From assembly GCA_022457155.1 (NCBI GenBank), contig JAJGOT010000274.1, positions 745,001 through 809,000 of the forward strand: 64,000 nucleotides of DNA. The letters are read 5' to 3'. The notes under the pieces are model-generated. The model searched no databases, was not told the origin of the DNA, and saw only the letters and a list, made by a program, of their open reading frames with translations. Position numbers and translations under genes: made by a program. Of this stretch, positions 11,441 through 21,880 are shown piece by piece (position 1 is the stretch's first letter; every line of letters starts with the position of its first letter). Source of the DNA: Cladopsammia gracilis (taxonomy: Eukaryota > Cnidaria > Anthozoa > Scleractinia > Dendrophylliidae).

Positions 11441-11650
11441 AGTCTAGGTCAAAACAATAAAGATCGTTAAATAAAAACTATTTTAATGATGTAAAATTAA
11501 GCAACAATTCCAACATTCTTCAAGTTAACTTTGGTATTTTGCAACTACTATCAACTCACATGTCAGTTCGGAGTTCCCGTTAAGTTAAGCTTGGTTTTCA
11601 CTTGCGAAGATGAGCTGATAACGGCTGAGTAAAGTATCTAGCTGGCATAA
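11441..11650. repeat. Duplicated unit, copy 2, left part
   Basis: Matches 10690-10830 (AACAATAAAG, AAATAAAAACT, TTTAATGATGTAA, CACATGTCAGTTC). It is cut at 11650 by the large element whose far end is at 16144, and the unit resumes at 16145. Confidence 0.6.
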
Positions 11651-11802
11651 TAGGGTTTTCCGATTTAGCGGAAATAACGCGGAAACGGAAGGATTTATAA
11701 GATATATAAGTGATTCAATTATATAAGTGATTCAATTATCCATTACATTATCATAATGGAATTCAATTCGTTCTATAGGTGTCAGTACATTCACTAAAGC
11801 GT

Positions 11803-13129
11803 CAGGCGGTGTGCGTCGCGAGATTTGACCAATAGCAAGCCGTTGTTTAAACAATAGTCCTCGCGGCAAACAAGAAGCTATTTCAGCGCGTGGAGTTGAA
11901 AAAATTGTTCCTTTTCAAGGATTTCAGCGATGTTAATTGAAAATGTTTTCAGGCAGAATTAAAGAGAAATATCCCTTCTTCGTTATGGCTACAATTAAAT
12001 CTTACATTCGAGCACAATGGCTGCCTTAGCTGACCTCAAAGTAAACCTACTCGGCTCAATTGCCACATTATCGTAAACTGAACTTTCACACCTTTTCTTA
12101 GACTTCTCATTCCTTTACACGTTTGTTTTTCTTAAATAATTTGGGACATACAGTTAATTTAGCCTTTCTTCTTTGAGAATTTCGGGGTCTACCCGTCTAC
12201 CCCTTCTTGGTTGAAGCCGTTCAAAATTGATAAGTTCACCAACTCGCCTAGGTCTCCTGGTGAGTAACAATAACGCGGCGGTCACGCGCGTCCTTTATCA
12301 TTTTCTTGTTTGGTCTTTTTTCGGCCTATTTTCCCTCAATTATAGTTGAAGGAAGAAAACATTCAAACCTTCATAGGTTTTGATGTTCAAAGTGAAGGGG
12401 TAAAATGGGGTAAAAGTGAAGGGGTAAAATGGGAACTGGGATTAGCCTTATTTTGGACTGGGAAAATGGGATTTACTCACTGGAACTGGGATTTAGCCAC
12501 TGGGAATGGGATGAACAATTATAAAATGGGAATGGGATTTCTTTTCTTCAGCGGTCTTTGCTCCAATATTTTGAAATAGAAAAATAAAATTTCGTAGCAA
12601 TAGACCTTGCACTCCTCAGTAGAGACAGTAGAGACCGTGAAATCAGTATTTTTCGCCTTCGCGCCCGCGGCATAGCTACCAGGCTTACACGGTTGCATAG
12701 TTAGAGGGTCGTGAAGGGGTAAAATGGGAACTGGGATTTGGGCCAAATTTAGGCTGGGAACTGGGATTTGGTACCCCCCTTCACGACCCTCTGTATAATA
12801 CGTGGAGCGGTCTTTGCGTGATTTAGGTCTCGTGGCGTTGACCCGTGCATAAATTTGATCTTTCCGGTTGTCTTGTTTATTAACGGATTGTATGTTTCGA
12901 TTCAAATCAGAATAGTGTGTCAGAGAAAAAGAAAAACCGGCCTTTACGAAGTAGTTTTGCGTTTGTAAACTTGTATATTTGATTACTTTACCAAAGAAAA
13001 GGCGCTAGATTTAAATTCAGGCTAAATAACGCAAACGTAGGAGATGCTCACTCCGTCGAGACGAAGGGAAAATGAGCCGCTACACAAATTAACCCATGGG
13101 GCATTGCAAGTCGTGACGCACACCGCCTG
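11803..13129. mobile_element. Mutator-like non-autonomous element with 9-bp target duplication
   Basis: Inverted termini CAGGCGGTGTGCGTC at both ends enclose 1327 bp. CTAAAGCGT occurs immediately outside each end (11794-11802 and 13130-13138), an exact 9-bp duplication as expected of Mutator-superfamily transposons. The interior has tandem GGGGTAAAATGGGAACTGGG-type phrases at 12400-12780 and no transposase. Superfamily is inferred from duplication length only. Confidence 0.8.
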
Positions 13130-13359
13130 CTAAAGCGTGATGCCTGAAGTTATTTTTGGCGGTGAATTTGCCTGTAAAGACCTGTAAACCCAGCGTAGCT
13201 TTTTCTCGACAGCTAGAGTGACCTTAGTTTACCTTTTTGTAAACAAGGCCAAACACACGAGGAGTAACCGAGCACTGCTAAATGTACTGGCATTCTTAAT
13301 TTCAAAAACGTACCGTTTCATTTGCGTAGCTGTATGTTGACTTCATTTTAGATATTTTA

Positions 13360-13479
13360 GGCCCAGTTCAAACGTCGAACTTCACATGTGCCGAACCTAA
13401 TGCAAATGAGCAAAATCTATTGTTCTTGCTCATTTGCATTAGGTTCGGCACATGTGAAGTTCGACGTTTGAAGCGGGCC
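13360..13479. mobile_element. Palindromic MITE, first of an adjacent pair
   Basis: A 120-bp near-perfect hairpin: AACGTCGAACTTCACATGTG at the left against CACATGTGAAGTTCGACGTT at the right, with a small loop AAATCTATTGTT. TTA lies at both borders (13357-13359, 13480-13482), fitting a PIF/Harbinger-type 3-bp duplication. Confidence 0.85.
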
Positions 13480-13482
13480 TTA

Positions 13483-13602
13483 GGCCTACGGCAAACGTCG
13501 AACTTCACATGTGCCGAATCTAATGCAAATGAGCAAAATCTATTGTTCTTGCTCATTTGAATTAGATTCGGCACATGTTAAGTTCGACGTTTGCCCTAGG
13601 CC
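13483..13602. mobile_element. Palindromic MITE, second of an adjacent pair
   Basis: Same family and length as its neighbour, with a few substitutions (AATCTAATG instead of AACCTAATG). It is bordered by TTA at 13480-13482 (shared with the first copy) and 13603-13605. A diverged relative lies at 15045-15125. Confidence 0.85.
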
Positions 13603-13605
13603 TTA

Positions 13606-15044
13606 GGCTGCCGGCAATTTTAAATTGTATCATGAATTTGTAGTATTGTTTCCGTTCCCGATTTCGCGGCTTAGATATCTCAATACCTCTGAGGATACTA
13701 AAAAAGTCGTTGCAGTCAGAACTTTGCAGGGATGCAGATTTCTATCCTGTACTCGGTCGGCATTTCGAAAGATTTTTGACTGTGGAAATAATAATTTTAA
13801 TCTGGATAAGTTTTCGGTTTAGGAACTGATGCCTTGTTTTCTCGAGAGAGCGCTACTAAGGTTTTCTCTGACTGTAGTCTGGTACTTGACAATGTTCTCA
13901 CGGGGTAAGATAATCAAGGTAGACGCAGAAAAAAAAAACGTATGAAGGTTAAATCAATTCCGTCGGAGTCGAAAAGACAGTCGCATGAAAAAAAAATTCA
14001 TTAAAAATGCGAGGCGACCGTTCCTAACGACTTGCTAACGTGGTCCATGCGCGTTTCTTTGACACTGAAAGGTGGTGATCAGTATTTTAAACAGTGATAC
14101 TTGTCTATAAGTACGGTTTTGCAATCGCCCACTCCAGAAACAATGAAAAATACCATAATAAACTATTACGCGCAGGCTCAGCCTCACCGGGATGTGATTA
14201 TTCAAGTCTCCTTTGTTAGAATGGCACAATGGAATTCAGAGTACATGTAGGAACGCTAGGAAGTAGCATTGTGTGTTCATATACAAATGTGTACCGTATG
14301 CAAATTGCCAGGATGTTGAAGCATAGCACGTGCAGCCCGTGCTGAAAACAAAAGAAATTGAGAAAAAATCAGGCTTACATCAAGCATCACCCAAACCTGC
14401 ACTTTAAAGAGTTACGTAAGAAAGAAATTAGCATACGAAAAAAACAGCTTTTGTCTCATACGAGCTCTGGCTGAAGGAGTCAACATCGCTTCTTGTTGTC
14501 GAACGTAAATTCTGAAGATGAAAAGGGGAACCTGCTTAGTAAGTAACGCTTAGTAAGTGGTGTCTGATTTTTGCTGTTTAGCGACAGAGAATGTCGAATA
14601 TAAATTTCCTGCGATGAACCCACGTGGTTTCAGCTGAACGCAAAAATTCAACACTTGGATACTGGTTACACTATAGTCGCTTCACTTTTGTTTAGTTTCG
14701 TTCCTGGTAGATGTTTGCAAAGAGGCCCCGCCCAGATTAGCTTTCCAGCTATTTGCAGGGCAAACAAATCATTCAACTCTTCCATTATTATACTAAGAAT
14801 ACATTGTTGTTATTGTTTGTTGTTGAATAAATTGTTGTTGTTATTGTTAAAGCCGTTCAATGACTACTGAAAAGGTACATTAACGTTAATTTTGCGCAAA
14901 AATAAATCCACTGTGTAATGCACCGATGTGCCACCCTGGATCCAGAGGTCCGTTCTCTGAATATTACGAGTTAAATTAACCGCATAAACGGTTAGAAGAA
15001 GCTCGGTTAGAAGAAGGTCGCCGCTCAAACTCTCCGGTTTTCAC
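13606..15044. other. No gene seen; interior of the 4.5-kb element
   Basis: Short unsupported frames only. A TTG/TTATTG-rich simple stretch lies at 14805-14850. I see no RNA gene. Confidence 0.4.
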
Positions 15045-15236
15045 ATGTGCCGACTCTATTAATGTAAATGAGCAAGAACAACAGAGTTTTCTCATTTGCA
15101 TTAGATTCGGCACATGTGAAGTTCAAAGTTTGTTGAAAGAATGGCCGTTTTTATACTAGAGACGCATTATCCTTCCAGACGAATAATGCGTCTGTCATGT
15201 TATGCTTCTAGTGTAAAGACGGGACGAACAACTGGA

Positions 15237-15267
<31 letters not shown>

Positions 15268-15292
15268 AACATTTGTAGTTCGTCTGGTTATG

Positions 15293-15334
<42 letters not shown>

Positions 15335-15400
15335 ACACGAATTATCTTTCGAAATGCGTCGTTCAAGACGCATTTCGAAAGATAATTCGTCTATTTGATA
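15045..15400. mobile_element. Palindromic MITE debris, two families
   Basis: 15045-15125 is a third, diverged copy of the 13360 hairpin family (CACATGTGCCGA against TCGGCACATGTG). 15140-15400 is a different family built from repeated GAGACGCATTATCCGTCTGG and its mirror, including the pair ACGAATTATCTTTCGAAATGC and its reverse. A larger relative with GACGGACAAATCGTC arms is at 49627-50130. Confidence 0.65.
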
Positions 15401-15770
15401 GGTTTGTGGGCTTTTAATTGTTTTCAAATTGCGGCAACCTATTCTTGGTTTGCACATGACGTCATAAAAATTAAAAAAATCTAAACTTTACATCCTGCAA
15501 AGCTGTTTCTAACATGGCATGTAGATACCAGTGTTACAATCCTTCACAAAAAGTTTCAGGTTTTAATGATGTTTTGCTTCCGATTTGTAAAGGTTTTAAA
15601 TGTGTCACGCAATTCGTCACGCTATTTCAGATAAGCCGGGAAAATAAACAAAATTGAACCAGTTGAAAGTTATTTTTGCATTATAGATGTTTATAAGCCG
15701 ATTTAATGTAACTTATCGTGAATCCAATCTTTTGTGATGAGATTTTTTGCGTAATTATGACTTTGAAGTT

Positions 15771-15816
15771 TTGGCCGCCATGTTGGGGTACCACTTTAGT
15801 ACCCCAACATGGCCGC
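15771..15816. repeat. Short perfect hairpin
   Basis: GGCCGCCATGTTGGGGTACC pairs with GGTACCCCAACATGGCCGC around ACTTTAGT-like loop bases. It may be the stem of a very small MITE. Confidence 0.6.
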
Positions 15817-16144
15817 TCCATACATTTTCACTAAAAATGTCTAATATTCGTTCGCCTATAACTCTTGAACGAAATGCTCTGGCAGTTCAAAATTTGGCCC
15901 AGATGTGTAGTTTTAAACTGTCTACAATTCCATAAACATTTTGTAATCGAAATCTGTTTTTTAATGCTTCTGAATTTTGATATGACGTAAGTGAAAGCCA
16001 AGAATTGTATTTGCTTTAGAAAGTCTTTTCTATTGTCAAAACTGAAAATGCATTGTGCAAATTGACCCAACAACACATTTTCATTGTCAATTAGCTAGCA
16101 AGGCGGAAAAAGTCTTTCCGTTTCCGCTTAATCGGAAAACCCTA

Positions 16145-17260
16145 ATAACATCGCTTATATCCAGTGAAATCGTTTTCACTTGATGACGCAAATACTAATG
16201 GACGCCATTGCATAGGCTGCCTCGTCTCGTATGATTTTGAACAATAAAGCGTGGGAGGTTTGGGTAGTCAGTTCAGTCCGAATGAATGAACAAGGAACTT
16301 CATATCTGCATTGTCATGTCGCGTCGATAAACAGCTTTAATACGTACGACAGTGCTTACTAATTAGTTCCGCGCAACTTATTTTACCGAAACATTTTTTT
16401 TGTAATAATAAACGCGAGATCAACTATATGATTATCGCAAAAAGGATACCAAAAAGGTAATAAATCGCACCAGATTGCTTTTATCCTTGCAGCAGGAAGA
16501 CTGCTTTCCACGGGCGCCGTTTGCAAAAATGCGCAACAAAACATTTTATTTAGCATTTTTAAAAATATTAAGAATCGTTAGGCTCGATGCAAGCACCAAC
16601 ACTGAAGGAAGCATGCATAATCTTTCCTTTCTCGTGTTTGCTTCTTCCCACACTCATACACGTACACCTGGTAATGAAACCTGAGTTTGATATATCATTT
16701 TACGGCAGTTTTACGGCTTTATGGCAGCTCCTGAACTTGGGCACAGGATGTACCTAACGGTTACACATCGTTGGATTGCTCCGAACGTCGTTGGAGTGCT
16801 CCGAACTGCAAGCAGTGAGCGAAGCAATATGCCAATAGTGAACACCTCATATGAGGCTCTTCACCCAATCCAGAGAGTGCTCAAACTGTATAAACAGTGA
16901 GCGAATACAATTATATATACAATGTGCCCTCCCGGTTGTTACCATAATAGCTTTATGGCAACTCCTGAACTTGGGCACAGGATGTACGGTTATACATTGT
17001 TGGATTGCATTGTGGAGACACAAGAGTGCTCAAACTGCAAGCAGTGAGCTGTTTGGGAAGGCCTTGGGAAGGGGAAGGGGGGAGGGGAGAGGGGAGGGGG
17101 AGGAGGGAAGGAAACAGCAGGAGATGGGGCTAATAACAAAAATAAATCTCGCATAATTTGTTAATGGCGGTCCAACATTAACGTAAATTTATGTATTAAA
17201 CGAAGCGTGGCGAAGAAGAACCGGGACACTGAAGTGTTTTTATATGGGGGGAGGAGGCGG
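16145..17260. repeat. Duplicated unit, copy 2, right part, with internal direct repeat
   Basis: Resumes homology to copy 1 (GAACAATAAAGCGTGGGAGG, CATTGTCATGTCG, CGCGCAACTTATTTTA, GTCCAACATTAACG). Relative to copy 1 it gained about 500 bp containing a direct repeat: TTTATGGCAGCTCCTGAACT near 16718 and TTTATGGCAACTCCTGAACT near 16951. A purine-rich GGGGAGGGG run at about 17055-17110 stands where copy 1 has poly-G. Confidence 0.6.
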
Positions 17261-17726
17261 GGGCCGAGGGGGGCGTTAAAACTGGAATACCTTTTTGAAC
17301 ATTTGTGCTTGAAAGAAGGCCGGGAATGGATTTTACCTATGTTCGTAAAAACCAAGTTGCAATCACAGTATTCGCGAATAATTTCAGTAATATGTCGGAT
17401 ACGAGGAAAACTGTTTCATTAGGATATCCAACTTCGTCCACAGGCCACAGTGCCTTCTCCGGTTTCTGGAGCAGTTTTGTCACAAAAACATGATGAAATT
17501 TCTTTACTTCGTTCAAACAGTCAGAAAACATACACGGCTACCAATCTCCGAAAATAACTTACGAGCTGGCTCCATTTCATTATATTGTGTGTCACGTGAC
17601 AAAATTCTCCACGATTCTTGAAGGAGCATTTTGGCAGCCTTGTCCAACGGTTTATACGCCCACCCGCCATTTTGAAAACCGAGAAGGACCTGGAAATGAG
17701 GTTGCACCGAGAAGTGGGTGGGTTGA

Positions 17727-17930
17727 AATTAAAGGCTCCTGTGAGAAATGCACCACACATCGCTGGCTCATATTTGAGCGACCCTTCCTTATAATCAAAG
17801 GCTCCTGTGAGCCAACCCGTGAATAAGAAATGCTCTACATATCGCTGGCTCATATTTGAGCGACCCTACCTTATAACAAAAGGCTCCTGTGAGCCAACCC
17901 GTGAATACTGAGAAATGCTCTACACATAGC

Positions 17931-17961
<31 letters not shown>

Positions 17962-18312
17962 CTTTATTTATACACGGTTAAAAATATCAGTGTTTACAAT
18001 ATAATAAAGCAATTCACCTGTTTTACATATTTGCCGTGTGAGAGTCCCGATAGGGAAAACCATTCACTGATGCCTTTTTTAAAAAGGCTCAATGATAGCT
18101 GACTCATATTTGAGCGACTCTTCCTTAACATCAAAGGCTCCTGTGAGCCAACCCGTGAATAAGAAATGCTCTACACATCGCTGGCTCATATTTGAGCGAC
18201 CCTTTCTTAAAATCAAAGGCTCCTGTGAGCCAACCCGTGATAAACGCTCTACACATCGCTGGCTCATATTTGAGCGACCCTACCTTATAATAAAAGGCTC
18301 CTGTGAGCCAAG
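17727..18312. repeat. About 83-bp tandem repeat interrupted by a LINE tail
   Basis: Units contain GGCTCCTGTGAGCCAACCCG, GAAATGCTCTACACATCGCT and GGCTCATATTTGAGCGACCC, in about six copies. Each unit holds two short inverted motifs, so it can fold locally. The array is split at 17936-18093 by a retroelement 3' end. ORFs on both strands here only follow the repeat. Confidence 0.85.
17936..18093 (-). mobile_element. 5'-truncated LINE 3' end
   Basis: Read on the minus strand the sequence ends ATAAATAAAGATTTTGATTG followed by (ATTG)n, the usual 3' end of CR1/L2-like LINEs. It includes the TGTAAACACTGATATTTTTA leader also seen in related coral-like repeats. There is no ORF. It inserted into the 83-bp array. 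Confidence 0.6.
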
Positions 18313-19027
18313 GCATGGCCAGAAATCCGTGACAGTCAGCGACCGATGTGCGGGCAAATATTGGCAGGAAAAGCAGGAAAAGGGTAGAATTTAGCTCTAT
18401 AGTATATTTTATAACTTCAAAGGCGATTTTAAATCACTAAAAGCATTCTTTCCGCGAGAAAAGGGTTGCGCAATGCCTAAAAGTACTTGTCACACTTGTT
18501 GTCACGCGACCGTCACACCAAACAGACAGAAATGGAGACCATAAATTTACCATTAGTAGATAAATTGGTAATTTCATTGAAAAAGGAGAAAGTATCCTGT
18601 GCACTATTGTTGTGGGATGAAAACAGAACATAAAAACTTAGCTAAATTATAGTTGTAAGTGTCAATCAAAGAGACTATGGAGCGAACTACCTTTCTTAGA
18701 TGTCCGTTATATCGACAATAGTCGCCCCAATTTTCCAGTCACATCAGTTTTCGCAAGAAAACTTATATGGGATTGTTTTCCAATTTTTTTCAGTTTCACA
18801 CCCCATTCTTACAAAATTGTTCTCATCAGTCGTCCATTAGTTGACAGGGCCTTCAAAATCAATAACACTTGGAGCGGTTTTAACACTGACATCAAACAAT
18901 TAACATCTATTTTGATGAAAAGCCGTTCCCCATGTAGTGTTTTATAAAGGGTGGTTAATTATTATCTTCAGAAGTTTTACAGCCCCCAACTGATTCACCC
19001 CGGGAAGATCATTCCAAAGAACGACCA

Positions 19028-19131
19028 AACTTTATTTCTTCAAATTACCGTTTAACGGTAATTTGAAGAAACAAAGTTTGGTTGTGCGAAAGTGAAAAGG
19101 GACCAGGCGCCTTTTCACTTTCGCACAACGT
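19028..19131. repeat. Two adjacent perfect hairpins inside the PLE
   Basis: CTTCAAATTACCGTTTAACG mirrors onto itself from 19028 to 19084, and GTGCGAAAGTGAAAAGG pairs with CCTTTTCACTTTCGCAC across 19085-19131. The first stem looks like an inverted duplication of PLE coding sequence, because one arm continues the RT frame. Confidence 0.75.
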
Positions 19132-19198
19132 AAAATAAAATTATTGTAAGGATCTAGACATTGGGTTAGTTTTCACCATTTTTTTTTTTTTTTTTGGT

Positions 19199-19687
19199 GT
19201 GAAGGATTCGATCCCCAGTGCGCTGTGTTCTCAGGTGGTATATAAATTTACATGTGCATGTTGTAATGCTTGCTATGTCGGTGAAACCACCAGATATTTT
19301 GGCACCACGGTCCACGAGCGTCTACTTTGGGATCGTAATTCGCACATCTACAAACATTTGCAGAGTTCACAATCATGTAAGAATTTATGTTCTGTGAGCT
19401 GTTTTTCCATTTTGGACTCGGCTCCCACTACGGCTTTCCAACATAAGATCAAAGAAGCCCTTCATATTGAATGGGAACGACCCGCGCTCAACAAACAAGT
19501 TAAACATGTTAATTTAACACTCTTACTTTACTTTTTCATCCTTGTTATCATCACTACGTTTTGTTTTTCATGGAAGTATCACATATTTCGTTGTATCACT
19601 TTAGTATTATGTAATATTTTCACAGATCTATATCTGTTATCACGTTATTTGTATTCCGCTAATTCCGTTGTATCCCATATTATGTAA
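19199..19687 (+). pseudogene. GIY-YIG endonuclease domain fragment of the PLE
   Basis: The 162-codon open frame begins after a T-run and reads KDSIPSALCSQVVYKFTC, then ACYVGETTRYFGT, then QSSQSCKNLC. VYKFTC plus CYVGETTR is the PLE version of the GIY-YIG core (Y...CYVGxT), with the following Arg/His region. By family knowledge the domain nicks DNA for target-primed integration. The frame lacks its own start and the tail after residue about 105 is hydrophobic and probably untranslated. It belongs to the surrounding broken PLE. Confidence 0.75.
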
Positions 19688-19940
19688 TATTCTCACAATT
19701 TTGTAATTAGCTATTATTTCTACTATTTAGGGTGTTTCTCGGTGTTGCGGAAGCCATTGTTGGTTAGCTTTTGTGTTGTGGTGTGGGTATTGTTCAGTGT
19801 CTTTTGAATCTTTTGTTTTACGTCATTTGGTGATCACACCATTCGCAACACCAAGAAACTACCACTAGGTCTATTTATAATCAATATTTCTTTGTTATTA
19901 ACTTTATAAAAACACTTACTAATTTTGTAAACATCCTGAA

Positions 19941-19973
19941 TTGATGATAGATACTAAAGTATCCGAAACATGT
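19941..19973 (+). ncRNA. Decayed hammerhead-ribozyme-like motif in PLE 3' region
   Basis: TTGATGA, hairpin GATACTAAAGTATC, then CGAAAC. Core positions match a hammerhead except that the first C is T, and the stem II base pair next to the core is mismatched. Probably inactive. Confidence 0.4.
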
Positions 19974-20082
19974 TTACTATTTCTACGAAAGTTGAAGATG
20001 TTATTACATATTAAAAGATCAGAATCTAGCAAATGTAAATAAAATAAAGTAATATTATCCCGTTAGAGTGAATTTACTTAGA

Positions 20083-20415
20083 CTAACCCGTGAAATAGAG
20101 TGATTTTACTTCAACTGTGAAACAGAAACTATTAGTTAGTGTCTAACACTATCTATCACTATCTATTACACTGGCGCTAGACCTTGATAGAGTGATTACA
20201 GTTAACCCGTGAAACACAATCTAACAATTAGTGTATGATAGTCCAAATTAAACAAAAGAAAACAATGGAATTATGTCTAATAGTGCGTACTATTCTACTA
20301 ACTATTTCACAGATGAAGTAAAATCACTCTAATTCCATTGTTTTTTTTTTTGTTTAATTTGGACTATCACACACTAATTGTTAGATAGTGTTTCACGGGT
20401 TTAGTAAAACCACTC
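20083..20415. mobile_element. Palindromic MITE complex
   Basis: ACCCGTGAAACACAATCTAA (20205 on) is mirrored by the right arm ending GTGTTTCACGGGT (20400), with ACAATGGAATTA against AATTCCATTGT inside. An outer pair AGTGATTTTACTTC and GAAGTAAAATCACT suggests a nested or rearranged copy. No coding sequence. Confidence 0.7.
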
Positions 20416-20505
20416 TACCGCGTCACAATCAATTTAACAAAAACAAAGCGCAAACAGCGGTTACAAACATTTGTCTAAAATGCATTTCTTTCAGTTAGTC
20501 TACTT

Positions 20506-20536
20506 GACGTTTCGTATGTACCACATACATCATCAG
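20506..20536 (-). ncRNA. Hammerhead-ribozyme-like motif, canonical core
   Basis: On minus: CTGATGA, one extra T, hairpin GTATGTGGTACATAC, then GAAAC and GTC. All invariant core bases (CUGANGA, GAAA, UH) are present. The extra base between core and stem II, and the very short stem III, fit the minimal hammerheads described in Penelope-like elements. The sister arm at about 22449-22476 has lost the CTGATGA box. Confidence 0.55.
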
Positions 20537-21539
20537 AAGTGATCGTTATTAAAAGCGAACTAAATTTAAATGTATAAAGCAAAGAACTGGAAACTAGTAA
20601 GATAAAATTACAACTGTATCACCGAATAATGATTGACAACAATAACAACAGTAATGATTGATAATGAATTAATCAAGATAAAGTTTTTCACTGCCGATGT
20701 TTTCGTTTAAGGTGTTTCCCTCCAGTTTCCATGCAGCCGCACCGACCATTTTTGAGCGGCCGTTTAACTATTAAATTTTCCTTTAATGAATTAGTATGAA
20801 ACTTACACAAAGTATTGTACTTAGTTTGAAGTTTATAAGAGTGTAATAATTTTGTAAATCGCATTTAAAATTGCGGAGATAAACGAGAAACATTGAAATC
20901 ACTTGAGTCTAAATTCCGAGCGATTGCGATGGCATCTAGAAAAATCAAAACTGTTATGATAAACTATGACATATGGCAAACAAAATATCTAAAAATTAGA
21001 AAGTTTTGTCAAGCCGATTTTGAGTAAATCAGAAAAACATTTTGAACTTGTGATTTTGCGTGTGTATGAGTACATCCATAAGTTCCTCAATTAAGCTTAT
21101 AAAAGTTTCATTTCTCAATCTCAAATTTACGCCAAAATGTGTCTAGTGTATCAGATGAAACTATGAAAGTTTGAAAGTGTTTTCTCGTTTTAGTTTTGGA
21201 GATTCGATTTTCTATAGGAAATCATAGTTTTTTGACTGAGTCCTTGATATTGTAGTTTTAGCACTTTTCTACATATTTCAAAAACCGCGAGATAGATTTT
21301 TTTTATAACTTTTATGGTCGTTTCTTTACAATATGAACAACATTGTCTCGGCTCTCGCGCTTCGCGCTCGCTTTCGCGCTTCGCGCTGAGCTCTGAGCTC
21401 GACTTGTCTATGTCTCGAAGTTTCATCTTGATTGAAAAATGGCAACATGGTCAAATAAAATAATAAAGTTCACTTAAAACGTGATTGAGACTTTGTGTTT
21501 TGATTGCACGGTTGAAGGCGCACAAAGACGCTTTAATTA

Positions 21540-21880
21540 ATTCAGGTGAAGCGTAACGCAATTTTTGAAAATTTAAGGTGGCTCTGAACCCCACCTACAG
21601 AATTTTTTTAAACTTTGCCAAAAGTTGCATCTTATCCTACTGATAAAAATTCGACAATAAAAAATGGGGTTCACCGAGTCATTTTTGAGTTATTAACACT
21701 TAAAGCTAAAATTAAGGGTGTTTTCAGCACGTTATACTTTTGCTATAGTAACATATTGTGTTACAAAAATTATAACAACGTGTTCACCAATCATTGGGCA
21801 TTCGTTTGATATCATGATTGTAGCATCAACTGATAAAGAGTGGTTATGATGACCCATCAAAATCTAAGTCGTGGAAAGTG
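21540..21880. repeat. Dispersed repeat, partner of 1190-1600
   Basis: Contains AAAATTAAGGGTGTTTTCAG, TTTGCTATAGTAACATATTG and TGTTCACCAATCATTGGGCA in the same order as the first copy. Upstream, at 21340-21405, is a small GC-rich run of CTCGCGCTTCGCG units. Confidence 0.6.

Larger units (their letters stand above)
11651..16144. mobile_element. 4.5-kb terminal-inverted-repeat element with ATAA target duplication
   Basis: The left terminus TAGGGTTTTCCGATTTAGCG is mirrored at the right by CGCTTAATCGGAAAACCCTA. ATAA lies immediately outside both ends (11647-11650 and 16145-16148). The flanks together rebuild the second copy of the 10.7-kb repeat unit, which supports these limits. There is no transposase frame inside. 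The interior is a stack of smaller insertions, so much of the length is secondary. Confidence 0.7.
18660..19990 (+). mobile_element. Decayed Penelope-like retroelement (RT tail, GIY-YIG, 3' region)
   Basis: 18690-18960 translates, with a frame break, to PLE reverse-transcriptase C-terminal phrases: LPFLDV, FTPHSYKIVLISRPLVDRAF and INNTWSGFNTDIKQL. Two inverted hairpins at 19028-19131 replace the normal link. A GIY-YIG endonuclease-like frame follows at 19199-19687. A hammerhead-like motif lies near the 3' end. This order (RT then GIY-YIG) is diagnostic of Penelope-like elements. Frame breaks make it inactive. Confidence 0.8.
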
